Part shown: piece by piece, positions 19,647-29,456 of the stretch
Position numbering within the stretch: position 1 is the stretch's first letter
Layout of the letters: every line of letters starts with the position of its first letter
Assembly (NCBI GenBank): GCA_029959555.1
Contig: JASCPI010000002.1
Coordinates: forward strand, 62,001-126,000
Reading direction: 5' to 3'
Length of the DNA: 64,000 bases
DNA from: Lysobacteraceae bacterium PS02065
GTDB lineage: Bacteria > Pseudomonadota > Gammaproteobacteria > Xanthomonadales > Rhodanobacteraceae
The notes under the pieces: generated by a model
What the model saw: the letters and a program-made list of their open reading frames with translations, nothing else
The model's database searches: none
What the model was told of the DNA's origin: nothing
Program-made: the position numbers and the translations under genes

Positions 19647-20128
19647 CGCGCGACCTGGCCGGCGCGGTGGTAGGGATGCCCGGCCAGCTGCGTGGCGGCG
19701 CGGTAGAGCTGCTCGACGACGACGAGGCGCACGAGCATGTGCGGCAGCGTCAGCGGACCGAGCGACCAGCGCTGCGCCGAGCGCGCGAGCACCTCGGTCG
19801 CATGGCCGTCGGGGCCGCCGATGACGAGGGCGAGGTCGCGTCCGGCCATGCGCCATGCTGCGAGCTGCTGTGCAAGCTCCTCGCTCGACCACGACTTGCC
19901 GCTGCCATCGAGCGCGACGACATGGGCATCCTTCGGCAGGGCGGCGAGGACGGCGGCGCCCTCCTCGGCCGTAGCACGCACGGGATCGCGCGTGCGGCCA
20001 CGGTTGCCGAGCGGGATCTCGACGAGATCCATCGGCAACTCGCGTGACAGGCGCTTGCGGTACTCGGCGAATCCCTCGCCGACCCAGGCGGGCATGCGCT
20101 CGCCCACCGAGATCAGGCGCGTGCGCAT
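19643..20128 (-). CDS. rlmH: 23S rRNA (pseudouridine1915-N3)-methyltransferase
   Basis: 161-residue SPOUT-class methyltransferase (E. coli 155) that methylates pseudouridine 1915 in 23S rRNA. The SAM-binding knot is VIGGPDGH, followed by LTLPHMLVRLVVVEQLYRA and the C-terminal HPYHR. ATG 20128 is chosen because the family begins at this point (MRTRLISVGERMPAWV); 10 bases separate it from the rsfS stop codon. Member of the rsfS-rlmH-maf-rng-yhdP series. Confidence 0.96.
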   Translation of the reverse strand: MRTRLISVGERMPAWVGEGFAEYRKRLSRELPMDLVEIPLGNRGRTRDPVRATAEEGAAVLAALPKDAHVVALDGSGKSWSSEELAQQLAAWRMAGRDLALVIGGPDGHATEVLARSAQRWSLGPLTLPHMLVRLVVVEQLYRAATQLAGHPYHRAGQVAR

Positions 20129-20138
20129 GCGGAGCCGG

Positions 20139-20744
20139 TCAGCCGGCGAGCGCCGTCTCGGGGGTGTCGTCACCCACGGTCCACAGCCTCTCGAGGCCGT
20201 AGAACTCGCGCGTACGCGGCAGCATGACATGCACGATGATGTCGCCGAGGTCGACGAGCACCCATTCGGCTTCGCGCTGGCCTTCGACGCCGAGCGGCGG
20301 CAGGCCGGCCTTCTTGGCCGAACGCACGACTTCGTCGGCGATCGACTTCACGTGGCGCGTCGAGGTGCCGCTCGCGACGATGACGATGTCGGTGACCGAG
20401 GTCTTGCCGCGCACGTCGATCTCGCGCACGTCCTTGGCCTTGAGGTCGTCGAGGGCGGTCTTGACCACCTCGTGCAGACGCGCGACGACATCCTGCTCGA
20501 CGACGGGTTTGACGCGCGTGCGCGGCGCACGCGGCGGCGCGGCGACGGCCTTGGTGGTGGTCTTGGCGGCGGCGCGCGGCTTGGCAGGAGCCTTGCGGGC
20601 GGCGGTCGCCTTCGCGGGCGCCTTCGTGGCGACCTTGCGTGGCGCGGTACCGGTGGCGGATTTCGCGGCCTTCTTCGTGGCGGCCTTGGCGGGTGCCGCC
20701 TTCTTCGGCGCGGCCTTCTTGGCCGGCTTCTTGGTGGTGGTCAA
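20139..20744 (-). CDS. rsfS: ribosome silencing factor with long Lys/Ala-rich N-terminal tail
   Basis: 201 residues. The C-terminal about 115 residues are RsfS (DUF143 fold): DVRGKTSVTDIVIVASGTSTRHVKS..., LPPLGVEG, EWVLVDLGDIIVHVM, which bind L14 (uL14) and block subunit joining in starvation. The first about 85 residues are a tail of Lys, Ala and Pro repeats (KKPAKKAAPKKAAPAK...) like histone H1-type bacterial proteins; family members are normally 105-130 residues. The start is TTG at 20744; no ATG or GTG occurs in the tail before the core, so either TTG is used or the core itself would be cut. Upstream nadD, the usual neighbour, is absent. Confidence 0.88.
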   Translation of the reverse strand: MTTTKKPAKKAAPKKAAPAKAATKKAAKSATGTAPRKVATKAPAKATAARKAPAKPRAAAKTTTKAVAAPPRAPRTRVKPVVEQDVVARLHEVVKTALDDLKAKDVREIDVRGKTSVTDIVIVASGTSTRHVKSIADEVVRSAKKAGLPPLGVEGQREAEWVLVDLGDIIVHVMLPRTREFYGLERLWTVGDDTPETALAG

Positions 20745-20793
20745 GGGGAAATCGACCTCAGCGCTAGCGTCGCGCCGGGACTGGCGCGCGGGC

Positions 20794-20799
20794 AGTATA
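20794..20799 (-). promoter_or_regulatory. -10-like box upstream of rsfS
   Basis: TATACT on the minus strand, 49 bases before the rsfS TTG start, in a 117-base gap after the sulfurtransferase gene. No good -35 box at 16-18 bases. It may start the rsfS-rlmH-maf-rng-yhdP transcript. Confidence 0.4.
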
Positions 20800-20861
20800 G
20801 GCCCAAATCCCGCGCGAAAGGTTGCGGCCAGCCCCAGTGGCGCCGCCCCTCCCGGACGTGT

Positions 20862-21728
20862 TCAGGCCGGCGTGCCGCGCTCGGAACCGAGCGCGACCGG
20901 ACGCGACGGATCGGCGATCCAGCCGCTCCACGACGGCGCGTAGAGGCGCGAACCGTGCAGGCCGGCGTGCTCCATCGCGAGCAGGTTGTGGCAAGCGGTG
21001 ACGCCCGAACCGCACATGTGCACGACGGCGCCCGGCGCATGCGTGCCGATGACCGACAGGAACGCCTCGCGCAGCGAGTCCGACGGACGGAACGTGCCGT
21101 CCTCGCGCAGGTTGTCCTGGAACGGCCGGTTGCGCGCGCCCGGGACGTGGCCTGCCTTGGTGTCGAGCGGCTCGACCTCGCCGCGGTAGCGCGGCGCGGC
21201 GCGCGCATCGAGCACGCACAGGCTGCCGTCGGCGAGACCTTCACGCAGCTGCGAGGCGTCGACGAGCTGGTGGGTATCCCAGGCCACGTCGACGCGGCTC
21301 GGCGACGGTGTCGCGGCAGGCGCGGTCTCCAAGGGAAGACCGGCACGCTGCCACGCCGCGATGCCGCCATCGAGCACGCGCACGTGGCGCGCGCCGACCA
21401 GGCGCAGCATCCACCACAGCCGCGCCGCGGCCATTGCGCCGCCGGCGGCGTCGTAGGCGACGACTTCGACGTCGGGCGTCCAGCCCCAGCGCGCAAGCAC
21501 CGCAGCGAACGCCTCCGCATCGGGCAGCGGGTGGCGGCCGAGGCCTTGCTTGCCGAGATCGGAGAGATCGGTGTCGAGCTCGGCATGCAACGCGCCCGAT
21601 AGATGACCGGCTTCGTAGGCGGCACGGCCGGCCAGCGGATCGGCGAGATCCTTGCGGCAGTCCACGAGCAGCACGCCGCCCTGGGCCAGGCGCGCGGCGA
21701 GCGCGGCGGCATCGACGAGTACGGTCAT
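20862..21728 (-). CDS. sseA: sulfurtransferase (tandem rhodanese, 3-mercaptopyruvate type)
   Basis: 288 residues made of two rhodanese domains. The N-terminal domain (about 1-135) lacks the cysteine loop; the C-terminal one carries MCGSGVTACHNLLAM with the persulfide-forming Cys in a CGSGVTA loop, the form typical of mercaptopyruvate sulfurtransferases rather than thiosulfate sulfurtransferases (CRxGxT). ATG 21728 overlaps the Nudix stop codon by 4 bases. Exact donor unproven. It is the last gene of a DUF1289-Nudix-sulfurtransferase series. Confidence 0.88.
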   Translation of the reverse strand: MTVLVDAAALAARLAQGGVLLVDCRKDLADPLAGRAAYEAGHLSGALHAELDTDLSDLGKQGLGRHPLPDAEAFAAVLARWGWTPDVEVVAYDAAGGAMAAARLWWMLRLVGARHVRVLDGGIAAWQRAGLPLETAPAATPSPSRVDVAWDTHQLVDASQLREGLADGSLCVLDARAAPRYRGEVEPLDTKAGHVPGARNRPFQDNLREDGTFRPSDSLREAFLSVIGTHAPGAVVHMCGSGVTACHNLLAMEHAGLHGSRLYAPSWSGWIADPSRPVALGSERGTPA

Positions 21729-22342
21729 GCGAGGGCCTCCAGTCGGCGCAACAGGTTCTGCAGGATCGCCGCAGTCGCACCCCAGATGCGCTTGCCGGCG
21801 TATTCGAACTCGAAGATCTCGCGCGCGCGGCCGTGCCAGAGGATTTCCTGGCGGCGCATGCGATCGGGCGCGAGGATGTAGTCGAGCGGCACCTCGAACA
21901 CCTCGGCCACCTCGCGCGGATCGGGCGCGAGCGTGAAACCGGCGTCGACGAGTCCGACGACCGGGCACACGGTGTAGCCCGAGATCGTGTCGAAGCAGTC
22001 GAGGAAACCGAACGGACGCACGAAGTCGCGTGCGATGCCGGTCTCCTCGAGCGTCTCGCGCAGGGCCGCATCGACCGCGTCGGTGTCGTCATGCTCGACG
22101 GCGCCGCCGGGGAAGCTGACCTGCCCGGCGTGATGGCGCATCTGCTCGTTGCGACGCGTGAACAGCATGCTCAGCGCATCGCCGCGCTGCACGATCGGCA
22201 GCAGCACGGCCGCCGCGCGCAGCGGCGTGTCGTCGGACCACAGTTCGGGGAAGTCGGTGGCGTTCCAGCCCGGCGGCTGTGGTGGATCGTCGAGCGCGCG
22301 CACGGCGCGGCGCAGGCGCACGATGTCCACATGTTCGGTCAT
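21725..22342 (-). CDS. Nudix hydrolase, coenzyme A pyrophosphatase type (NudL-like)
   Basis: 205 residues. Complete Nudix box GGAVEHDDTDAVDAALRETLEETGI, preceded by MRHHAGQVSFPGGAVE, the upstream signature characteristic of CoA-pyrophosphatase Nudix proteins. Such enzymes cleave CoA or its derivatives to 3',5'-ADP and phosphopantetheine. Translation is coupled on both sides: ATG 22342 overlaps the DUF1289 stop and its own stop overlaps the sulfurtransferase ATG. Confidence 0.9.
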   Translation of the reverse strand: MTEHVDIVRLRRAVRALDDPPQPPGWNATDFPELWSDDTPLRAAAVLLPIVQRGDALSMLFTRRNEQMRHHAGQVSFPGGAVEHDDTDAVDAALRETLEETGIARDFVRPFGFLDCFDTISGYTVCPVVGLVDAGFTLAPDPREVAEVFEVPLDYILAPDRMRRQEILWHGRAREIFEFEYAGKRIWGATAAILQNLLRRLEALA

Positions 22343-22524
22343 GCGCGCTCGGCCTCGCGGCGTGGCAGCTCGACATCCATGTAGAACGCGCGTTGCGCGG
22401 GCGTCATCGTGATCCAGCGCATGATCTCGTCGCCACTGCGCAGACACCCTTCGCACAAGCCGTCGACACCGAGCCTGCACAGGCCGATGCACGGACTCAG
22501 CACGGGGGTGACGACGTCGGCCAT
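22339..22524 (-). CDS. DUF1289 family small cysteine-rich protein
   Basis: 61 residues with the family pattern SPCIGLCRLGVDGLCEGCLRS and EIMRWITMTPAQR. Four cysteines (CxxxC...CxxC) suggest metal or Fe-S binding, but the function of the family is unknown. ATG 22524 has GAGGAGC just upstream. The stop overlaps the Nudix ATG by 4 bases. Confidence 0.88.
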   Translation of the reverse strand: MADVVTPVLSPCIGLCRLGVDGLCEGCLRSGDEIMRWITMTPAQRAFYMDVELPRREAERA

Positions 22525-22599
22525 GCGCTCCTCGGGGTTGCGGTCGCATGACCGCGTGCTGGTACAGTGACGGCCGTTTTCACGGGACCGGTGTGATCG

Positions 22600-22965
22600 A
22601 TGCTCGGCATGGCGACCAAGGTGGTCAGCGACTACGGCAAGGTGCTCTCGCGCGTCGAGCCGGGTGTGTACGGGCTGCCCGAGAGCGTGTTGCCGCATGC
22701 ACGCGAGACGATCCGCTACGCGATCCTCACGCTGCTCAAGCAACTTGGCCCCGAGCATACCGAAGTCAAGGAAGGCCTGCGCCAGGGCTACGTCTACCTC
22801 GCCCAGTTCGTCGCCGACGACGAAGCCGATCTCGTCGCGCGCGGCCAGGCCAGCGTCGCCGCGGTCGCCACCGACGATGCGAGCACCGAACCCGCGATGC
22901 GCATCATCAACCGCATCAAGCTCGCGATGGAGCATGCGGTCGACGAGATGCGCGCCTATCCCTGA
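22600..22965 (+). CDS. conserved-looking hypothetical protein
   Basis: 121 residues, soluble, mostly helical with no signal peptide or transmembrane segment. Notable segments: VVSDYGKVLSRVEPGVYGLPESVLPHARETIRYAI and a C-terminal helix RIINRIKLAMEHAVDEMRAYP. Start could also be the ATG at 22609. It is divergent from the DUF1289 operon and followed by a strong inverted repeat. I do not recognise the family. Confidence 0.7.
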   Translation: MLGMATKVVSDYGKVLSRVEPGVYGLPESVLPHARETIRYAILTLLKQLGPEHTEVKEGLRQGYVYLAQFVADDEADLVARGQASVAAVATDDASTEPAMRIINRIKLAMEHAVDEMRAYP

Positions 22966-22989
22966 AGCGGTTCGACGGATTCCGAAACG

Positions 22990-23019
22990 ACGAACGCCGC
23001 GGCGAGCCGCGGCGTTCGT
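22990..23019. terminator. convergent hairpin between 22600-22965 and fkp gene
   Basis: Perfect 13-base arms (ACGAACGCCGCGG / CCGCGGCGTTCGT) around a 4-base loop CGAG. It lies in the 72-base gap between two converging genes. No T-run follows on either strand, so it may act as a bidirectional mRNA 3'-end stabiliser rather than a classical terminator. Confidence 0.55.
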
Positions 23020-23037
23020 TGCGATCGGACCCGGCGA

Positions 23038-23718
23038 TTACTTCGAGTCGATGATCTTGAGGTCGAACACGAGCGCCTGGTTCGGGCCGATGCGCGGCGG
23101 CTGGCCACGCTCGCCGTAGGCGAGGTCGGCCGGGATGAACACCTGCCAGTGGTCGCCCACCTTCATGCGCGGCAGCACTTCCTGCCAGCCCTTGATGACT
23201 TCGTTGACCTTGAACTTGACCGGCTCGCCACGCGCGAACGAGCTGTCGAACTCGAGGCCGTCGGTCAGCGAGCCACGGTAGTGCACGGTCGCCTCCGCGG
23301 TCGCGGTGACCTGCTTGCCGTTGCCTTCCTCGATGACGCGGTACTGCACGCCCGACGGCAGCGCGGTGATGCCCTTCTTGGCGCGATTGGTCGCCATGAA
23401 AGCGTCGCTCTTGGTCTTGTTCGCCGACGCGACCTTGTCGAACTCGGCCTTGGCCTCGCCGACCATCTTCTGCTGGAACTTGGTCAGCGTGTCGCGCATG
23501 ACCTCCTCGGACACGGCCGGGTTGCGCTTGGCATAGGCGTCCTGCATCGCGCGCACGATGGTGTTGATGTCGACTTCCATCTGGCGCTCGGTGAAATCCT
23601 TGCCGATCTGGTAGCCGATCGAGTACGAAAGCTTGCCCTTCTCGGACGTCGTGTCCTGGGCGATGGCGGACCCCGCCGTGAGCATCGCCGCCAGAGCGAG
23701 TGACCAACGCAAATTCAT
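23038..23718 (-). CDS. periplasmic FKBP-type peptidyl-prolyl isomerase (FkpA/Mip-like)
   Basis: 226 residues: signal peptide (1-20, ending GSAIA-Q), an N-terminal helical dimerisation region (about 25-115, SYSIGYQIGKDFTERQMEVD...), and a C-terminal FKBP domain (VTATAEATVHYRGSLTDGLEFDSSFARGEPVKF..., VGDHWQVFIPADLAYGERGQPPRIGPNQALVFDLKI) with the conserved aromatic and Asp residues of the active pocket. It catalyses prolyl isomerisation and acts as a chaperone for envelope proteins. GGAGGC precedes ATG 23718. Confidence 0.95.
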   Translation of the reverse strand: MNLRWSLALAAMLTAGSAIAQDTTSEKGKLSYSIGYQIGKDFTERQMEVDINTIVRAMQDAYAKRNPAVSEEVMRDTLTKFQQKMVGEAKAEFDKVASANKTKSDAFMATNRAKKGITALPSGVQYRVIEEGNGKQVTATAEATVHYRGSLTDGLEFDSSFARGEPVKFKVNEVIKGWQEVLPRMKVGDHWQVFIPADLAYGERGQPPRIGPNQALVFDLKIIDSK

Positions 23719-23793
23719 GCTGCCTCCAGAAGAACGCGAAACGGATGACGGCTCGGCGAAGACGCCGCCCGTCGGCTGAACAAAAGGCCCGGT

Positions 23794-23822
23794 AGTGTAC
23801 CCGAGCGCGTGCCGCGCTCCAA
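23794..23822 (-). promoter_or_regulatory. probable promoter of the FKBP isomerase gene
   Basis: Minus strand TTGGAG (23822-23817) and TACACT (23799-23794) with a 17-base spacer, 75 bases upstream of the start codon. Confidence 0.5.
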
Positions 23823-23928
23823 TCGAGATGCCGGCCCCCGCGGGGAACGTGGGAACGCGCGGAAAGGCGAAAGTTCGGGCGCTGGTATGATCCGGCGCCT
23901 TTCTGAACCCCGCCGATACGGAGACGCC

Positions 23929-24711
23929 ATGGCCTTCCGCAACCTTTCCAGCCGCGACCGTGACGGCGTGCGCACGCTGACCATCGAACGGCCCGACAAG
24001 CTCAATGCGCTGAATCGGGAAACGATCGGTGAACTCGCCATCGCGTTCACGCAGGCGCGCCACGACGACGCGGTACGCGTGGTCGTTCTGGCCGGCTCGG
24101 GCGAGAAGGCGTTCGTGGCGGGCGCCGACATCACCGAGCTGACCGCGATGTCGCCGGTACAGGCGCAGGCGTTCTCGCGCGCCGGCCAGCAGATGATGCG
24201 CGGCATCGAGACGTTCGGCAAACCCGTGATCGCACGCATCCAGGGTTTCGCACTCGGCGGCGGCCTCGAGCTCGCGATGAGCTGCCACCTGCGCATCGGC
24301 AGCGACAAGGCCAGGCTCGGCCTGCCCGAGATCACGCTGGGCCTGCTGCCCGGCTTCGCCGGCACGCAGCGCCTCGCGCGCCTGGCCGGCCGTGCCGCCG
24401 CGCTCGAACTCGCCCTGCTGGGCAAACCCGTGGACGCCGCACGCGCACATGCGCTCGGCCTGCTCACGCGCGTCGTCGCGCCGGAAGCGCTCGACGCCGA
24501 AGTCGAGACGGTCGCTTCGCAACTGGCGGCGTCGGCCCCGCATGCCCTCGCCGGCATCCTCGACGCGATCGTGCTCGGCGGCGAAGCCGCGTTCGAGCAA
24601 GGCGCGGACTACGAGAGCAAGGCGTTCGCGGTGTGTTTCTCGACCGCCGACATGCGCGAAGGCACGGCTGCCTTCCTCGAGCGCCGCAAACCCGTCTTCA
24701 CCGGCGAGTGA
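23929..24711 (+). CDS. enoyl-CoA hydratase/isomerase family protein
   Basis: 260 residues of the crotonase family, probably an enoyl-CoA hydratase of fatty-acid or short-chain acyl-CoA breakdown. The oxyanion-hole segment is FVAGADITEL and GFALGGG; both acidic catalytic residues of hydratases are present (Glu in GGGLELAM and Glu in LGLPEI), followed by LGLLPGFAGTQRL. GGAG lies 7 bases before ATG 23929. It stands alone, so the pathway cannot be read from context. Confidence 0.92.
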   Translation: MAFRNLSSRDRDGVRTLTIERPDKLNALNRETIGELAIAFTQARHDDAVRVVVLAGSGEKAFVAGADITELTAMSPVQAQAFSRAGQQMMRGIETFGKPVIARIQGFALGGGLELAMSCHLRIGSDKARLGLPEITLGLLPGFAGTQRLARLAGRAAALELALLGKPVDAARAHALGLLTRVVAPEALDAEVETVASQLAASAPHALAGILDAIVLGGEAAFEQGADYESKAFAVCFSTADMREGTAAFLERRKPVFTGE

Positions 24712-24729
24712 TGCCTCGCGGCACCGCGC

Positions 24730-25620
24730 TCAGTGCGCGGCGCCGCGGTACTTGAGTTCGCCCGCCTCGACCGCGATCGCGAGGCGGTTCTCGGGCGGCG
24801 CGAGCGGGCACGTCGCGTACGGCGTGAACGCGCATGGCGGGTTGTAGGCCTTGTTGAAATCGAGCACGACCTTGCCGTCCTTCGCGAGATCGCTGTAAAG
24901 GAAGCGCCCGGCGCCGTAGGTCTGCTTGCTGCTCGTGCGGTCGGCGAGGATGAAGAACAGCTGCTTCGCCTCGTCGGACTCGACCACCGGCAGCAGCTCG
25001 AAGCGCTTGCCGTCGCGCTCGAACACGGCCTTGCCGGGCACCTTCATGTGCTCGACCTGGCCCGTGATGTTCGGGATCTCGAGCGTGCGCGGCGGATCGA
25101 ACGCGACCCACTCGGCCTCGACACGCCACGACGCGTCGATCGGGAAATGCTCGATACCGAGGAAGCCCGTGCGCGTGGCCGCGGCAGTGTCCTTGACGCG
25201 CAGCGCCTTCTGACCGGAGCGGTCGATCAGGTAGAAGGTCGTCGTGCCGAACGCGATCGTGGTCGGCTTCTCGTTCGAGTCGTCGAGCAGCGTCGCAGTG
25301 CGCGCACTGCCGCCGTCGATCGTCGCGTCGACGCCGTCGGCGAGCGCGAGCGTGACCGCGTCGCCCGACCACGTGACCGTGCCGAGATGCGCGGGTGCAG
25401 CGGCGAGCACGATGTCGTTGTCCTTCGCGCTGCCGATGCGATTCGTGCCCTGCTTGAGCCAGTCGAGGCCGACCAGCGACAGCCAGCCGCCCGGCGCCTT
25501 GAGGCGCTCGGTGCGCTGTGCGTGCCAGGCTTCGATGCCCTTGACGTAGGCCTCGTCGGTGGCTGCGGCGGCAGCGGGCGTGAGGGCGATCGAGGCGACG
25601 AGCAGGCTGGCGATGAGCAT
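24730..25620 (-). CDS. DUF1684 family secreted protein (copy 1)
   Basis: 296 residues. Signal peptide (1-20, ...AAAAA). DUF1684 hallmarks: GWLSLVGLDWLKQGTNRIGSAKDND, TFYLIDRSGQKALRVKD, FPIDASWRVEAEWVAFDPPRT, and the C-terminal DFNKAYNPPCAFTPYATCP...PPENRL with two conserved Cys. Function of the family is unknown. A paralogue of the same architecture lies at 62628-63509. It lies downstream of mutL (26 bp) where miaA is often found in related genomes. Confidence 0.9.
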   Translation of the reverse strand: MLIASLLVASIALTPAAAAATDEAYVKGIEAWHAQRTERLKAPGGWLSLVGLDWLKQGTNRIGSAKDNDIVLAAAPAHLGTVTWSGDAVTLALADGVDATIDGGSARTATLLDDSNEKPTTIAFGTTTFYLIDRSGQKALRVKDTAAATRTGFLGIEHFPIDASWRVEAEWVAFDPPRTLEIPNITGQVEHMKVPGKAVFERDGKRFELLPVVESDEAKQLFFILADRTSSKQTYGAGRFLYSDLAKDGKVVLDFNKAYNPPCAFTPYATCPLAPPENRLAIAVEAGELKYRGAAH

Positions 25621-25646
25621 GGCGGTGATCCGTGGACAATGCGCGG

Positions 25647-27485
<1,839 letters not shown>

Positions 27486-27544
27486 GCGGGATACGGCGTG
27501 CGTGGACACCGCATCATAGCGCCGCGCGTGCGGCGCCGCCGTCG

Positions 27545-28870
27545 TCAGCCCTGCGGGATCTCAAGCACGTCGCCGACGCGCACGTCGTCGCGGGCGAGCT
27601 TGTTGGCGCTGCGCAGCGCGGTCACCGAGGTACCGTGACGCGCCGCGATGACGCTGAGCGTCTCGCCGCGCGACACCACGTGGCGGCTCGCCTTGTCGCG
27701 ACCGAAGTTGGCCGCGAACCAGGTGCCGGGCGGCGGCGCCATGCGGTAGTAGTTGCGGATGCCCTCGAGGATCGCCTCGGCGAGCTTGGTGCGCTCGGCG
27801 GCGTTCTTGAGGCGCTTCTCCTCGGCCGGGTTCGAGATGAACGCGGTCTCGACGAGGATCGACGGGACGTCGGGCGAGCGCAGCACGATGAAGTTCGCGC
27901 TCTCGACATGGTTCTTGTGGGTCGGGCCGACCTTGCGCATCGAGGCCAGCACCTGACCGGCGATGCTCTGGCTGACCTCCATCGTCGCGCCCTGCGACAG
28001 GTCCAGCAGCACGGCGGCGAGCGTGTTCTCGCGCGTGTCGAGCGAGACGCCGCCGACGAGGTCGGCGCGATTCTCGCGGTCGGCGAGCCAGCGCGCCGCC
28101 TCGCTCGTCGCACCACGCGGCGACAGCACCCAGACCGAACCGCCGCGCGCCTCGGGCTTGGTGAACGCATCGGCGTGGATCGACACGAACAGGTCGGCCT
28201 TGGCGTCGCGCGCCTTCTGGTAACGCTCCTTGTGCGGGATGAAGTAGTCGCCGTCGCGTGTGAGCTCGGCGCTCATGCCGGGCTCCTTGTCGAGCAGGCG
28301 CTTGAGTTCGCGCGCGACCGCGAGCGTGATGATCTTCTCGTGCGTGCCGCTCGGGCCGATCGAACCCGGATCCTCGCCGCCGTGACCGGCGTCGATCGTC
28401 ACGAGCACGTTGCGCGAACTGCCCGGCGGCAGCACCTTCTCGATCGTCTTGACGACCGGCGGCGCGTTCTTCGGATACAGATCGAGCACGAGGCGGTAGC
28501 CGAGCTTCTCCGCCGGCGGCAGCAGGAAGCTCTTCGGGCGCACGCCTTGCGCGAGGTCGAACACGACGCGCAGGTCCTTGTCGCCCTGCTTGCCGCTGCG
28601 CACGGCCTTGAGCAGGCCTTTCGCGTCGGGCGTGCCGTAACTGCCCGAGAACGTGCTGCCACGCAGGTCGAGGACGAGGCGATCAGGGCCACTCAGGTCG
28701 AACAGCTTGTAGTCGAGCGGGCCCGAAACATCGAACACGGCGCGTGTGTATTCGGGGCCGGCCCAGATGCGCAACGCCTTCACTTCGGCCGCGTGCGCGG
28801 TGCCGCCCGCAACGCCTGCGAGGACGAAAGCAAGCAGCGTGCGGAGGTATGTCCCGACCGGAGTGCGCAT
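27545..28870 (-). CDS. amiC: N-acetylmuramoyl-L-alanine amidase (AmiC/AmiB type)
   Basis: 441-residue exported peptidoglycan amidase that splits septal peptidoglycan for daughter-cell separation. Signal peptide (1-28), AMIN domain for septal targeting (about 30-140), Amidase_3 zinc domain with [28 protein letters not shown] and [13 protein letters not shown] supplying the zinc ligands and catalytic Glu, and a C-terminal LysM ([26 protein letters not shown]). Activators are usually EnvC/NlpD. Which of the amiB/amiC names applies is uncertain. Gene order mutL-ami-tsaE-nnrDE is conserved. Confidence 0.94.
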   Translation of the reverse strand: MRTPVGTYLRTLLAFVLAGVAGGTAHAAEVKALRIWAGPEYTRAVFDVSGPLDYKLFDLSGPDRLVLDLRGSTFSGSYGTPDAKGLLKAVRSGKQGDKDLRVVFDLAQGVRPKSFLLPPAEKLGYRLVLDLYPKNAPPVVKTIEKVLPPGSSRNVLVTIDAGHGGEDPGSIGPSGTHEKIITLAVARELKRLLDKEPGMSAELTRDGDYFIPHKERYQKARDAKADLFVSIHADAFTKPEARGGSVWVLSPRGATSEAARWLADRENRADLVGGVSLDTRENTLAAVLLDLSQGATMEVSQSIAGQVLASMRKVGPTHKNHVESANFIVLRSPDVPSILVETAFISNPAEEKRLKNAAERTKLAEAILEGIRNYYRMAPPPGTWFAANFGRDKASRHVVSRGETLSVIAARHGTSVTALRSANKLARDDVRVGDVLEIPQG

Positions 28871-28976
28871 GGGTGCGTATTCAATCCCAAAGCGCGGCCG
28901 CTTGACAAGACCCTTTTCCTTTACAAATCCGGATCCTGCACAACCTTCCTAAGGTTGAATCCGCACTCGCCTGGGT

Positions 28977-29456
28977 TCAGCCTCCATTGGGCTTGCCGAA
29001 ACCCGCGAGCCAGGCCTCGCCACGGATCGAAAAGGCCACCGCCTCGAGGTCGCGGACCTCGCCCGCATGCGCGAGCGCGAGGCGAAGATCCGGCGGCGGA
29101 AGCGCCCCCGTGCCGCGCTCCGGCCATTCCACGACGAGCAGCGAACGCCCCTCGAGGAGATCGTGCAGGCCCAGCCATTCGAGCTCGCCCGCATCGGCGA
29201 TGCGGTAGAGATCCAGATGATGCACGCGCAGGTCGTCGCCGACGCGATACGACTCGATGAGGCTGTAGGTCGGACTCTTGATGCGGCCTTCGACGCCGAG
29301 CGCGACGAGCAGTGCACGCGCGAACGTGGTCTTGCCGGCGCCGAGATCACCGACCAGGTGCAGCACGCCGCCTTGGACCAGATGCGGCGCGAGCACGCGC
29401 GCCAGCGCCTGCAAGGCGGCCTCGTCGATGCCCTGCATGCTGCGCGACGCGCTCAT
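28977..29456 (-). CDS. tsaE: tRNA threonylcarbamoyladenosine biosynthesis ATPase TsaE
   Basis: 159 residues; P-loop ATPase that works with TsaB/TsaD in t6A37 tRNA modification. Walker A GDLGAGKTT, KSPTYSLIESY and HHLDLYRI (catalytic Asp), WPERG. ATG 29456 overlaps the nnrDE stop by 4 bases; a second ATG six codons later is possible. Confidence 0.95.
   Translation of the reverse strand: MSASRSMQGIDEAALQALARVLAPHLVQGGVLHLVGDLGAGKTTFARALLVALGVEGRIKSPTYSLIESYRVGDDLRVHHLDLYRIADAGELEWLGLHDLLEGRSLLVVEWPERGTGALPPPDLRLALAHAGEVRDLEAVAFSIRGEAWLAGFGKPNGG

Noticed and set aside
28895..28925. TTGACA box as a promoter on the plus strand
   Set aside because: It would read into the 3' end of tsaE on the antisense side, and no matching -10 box lies at 16-18 bases.
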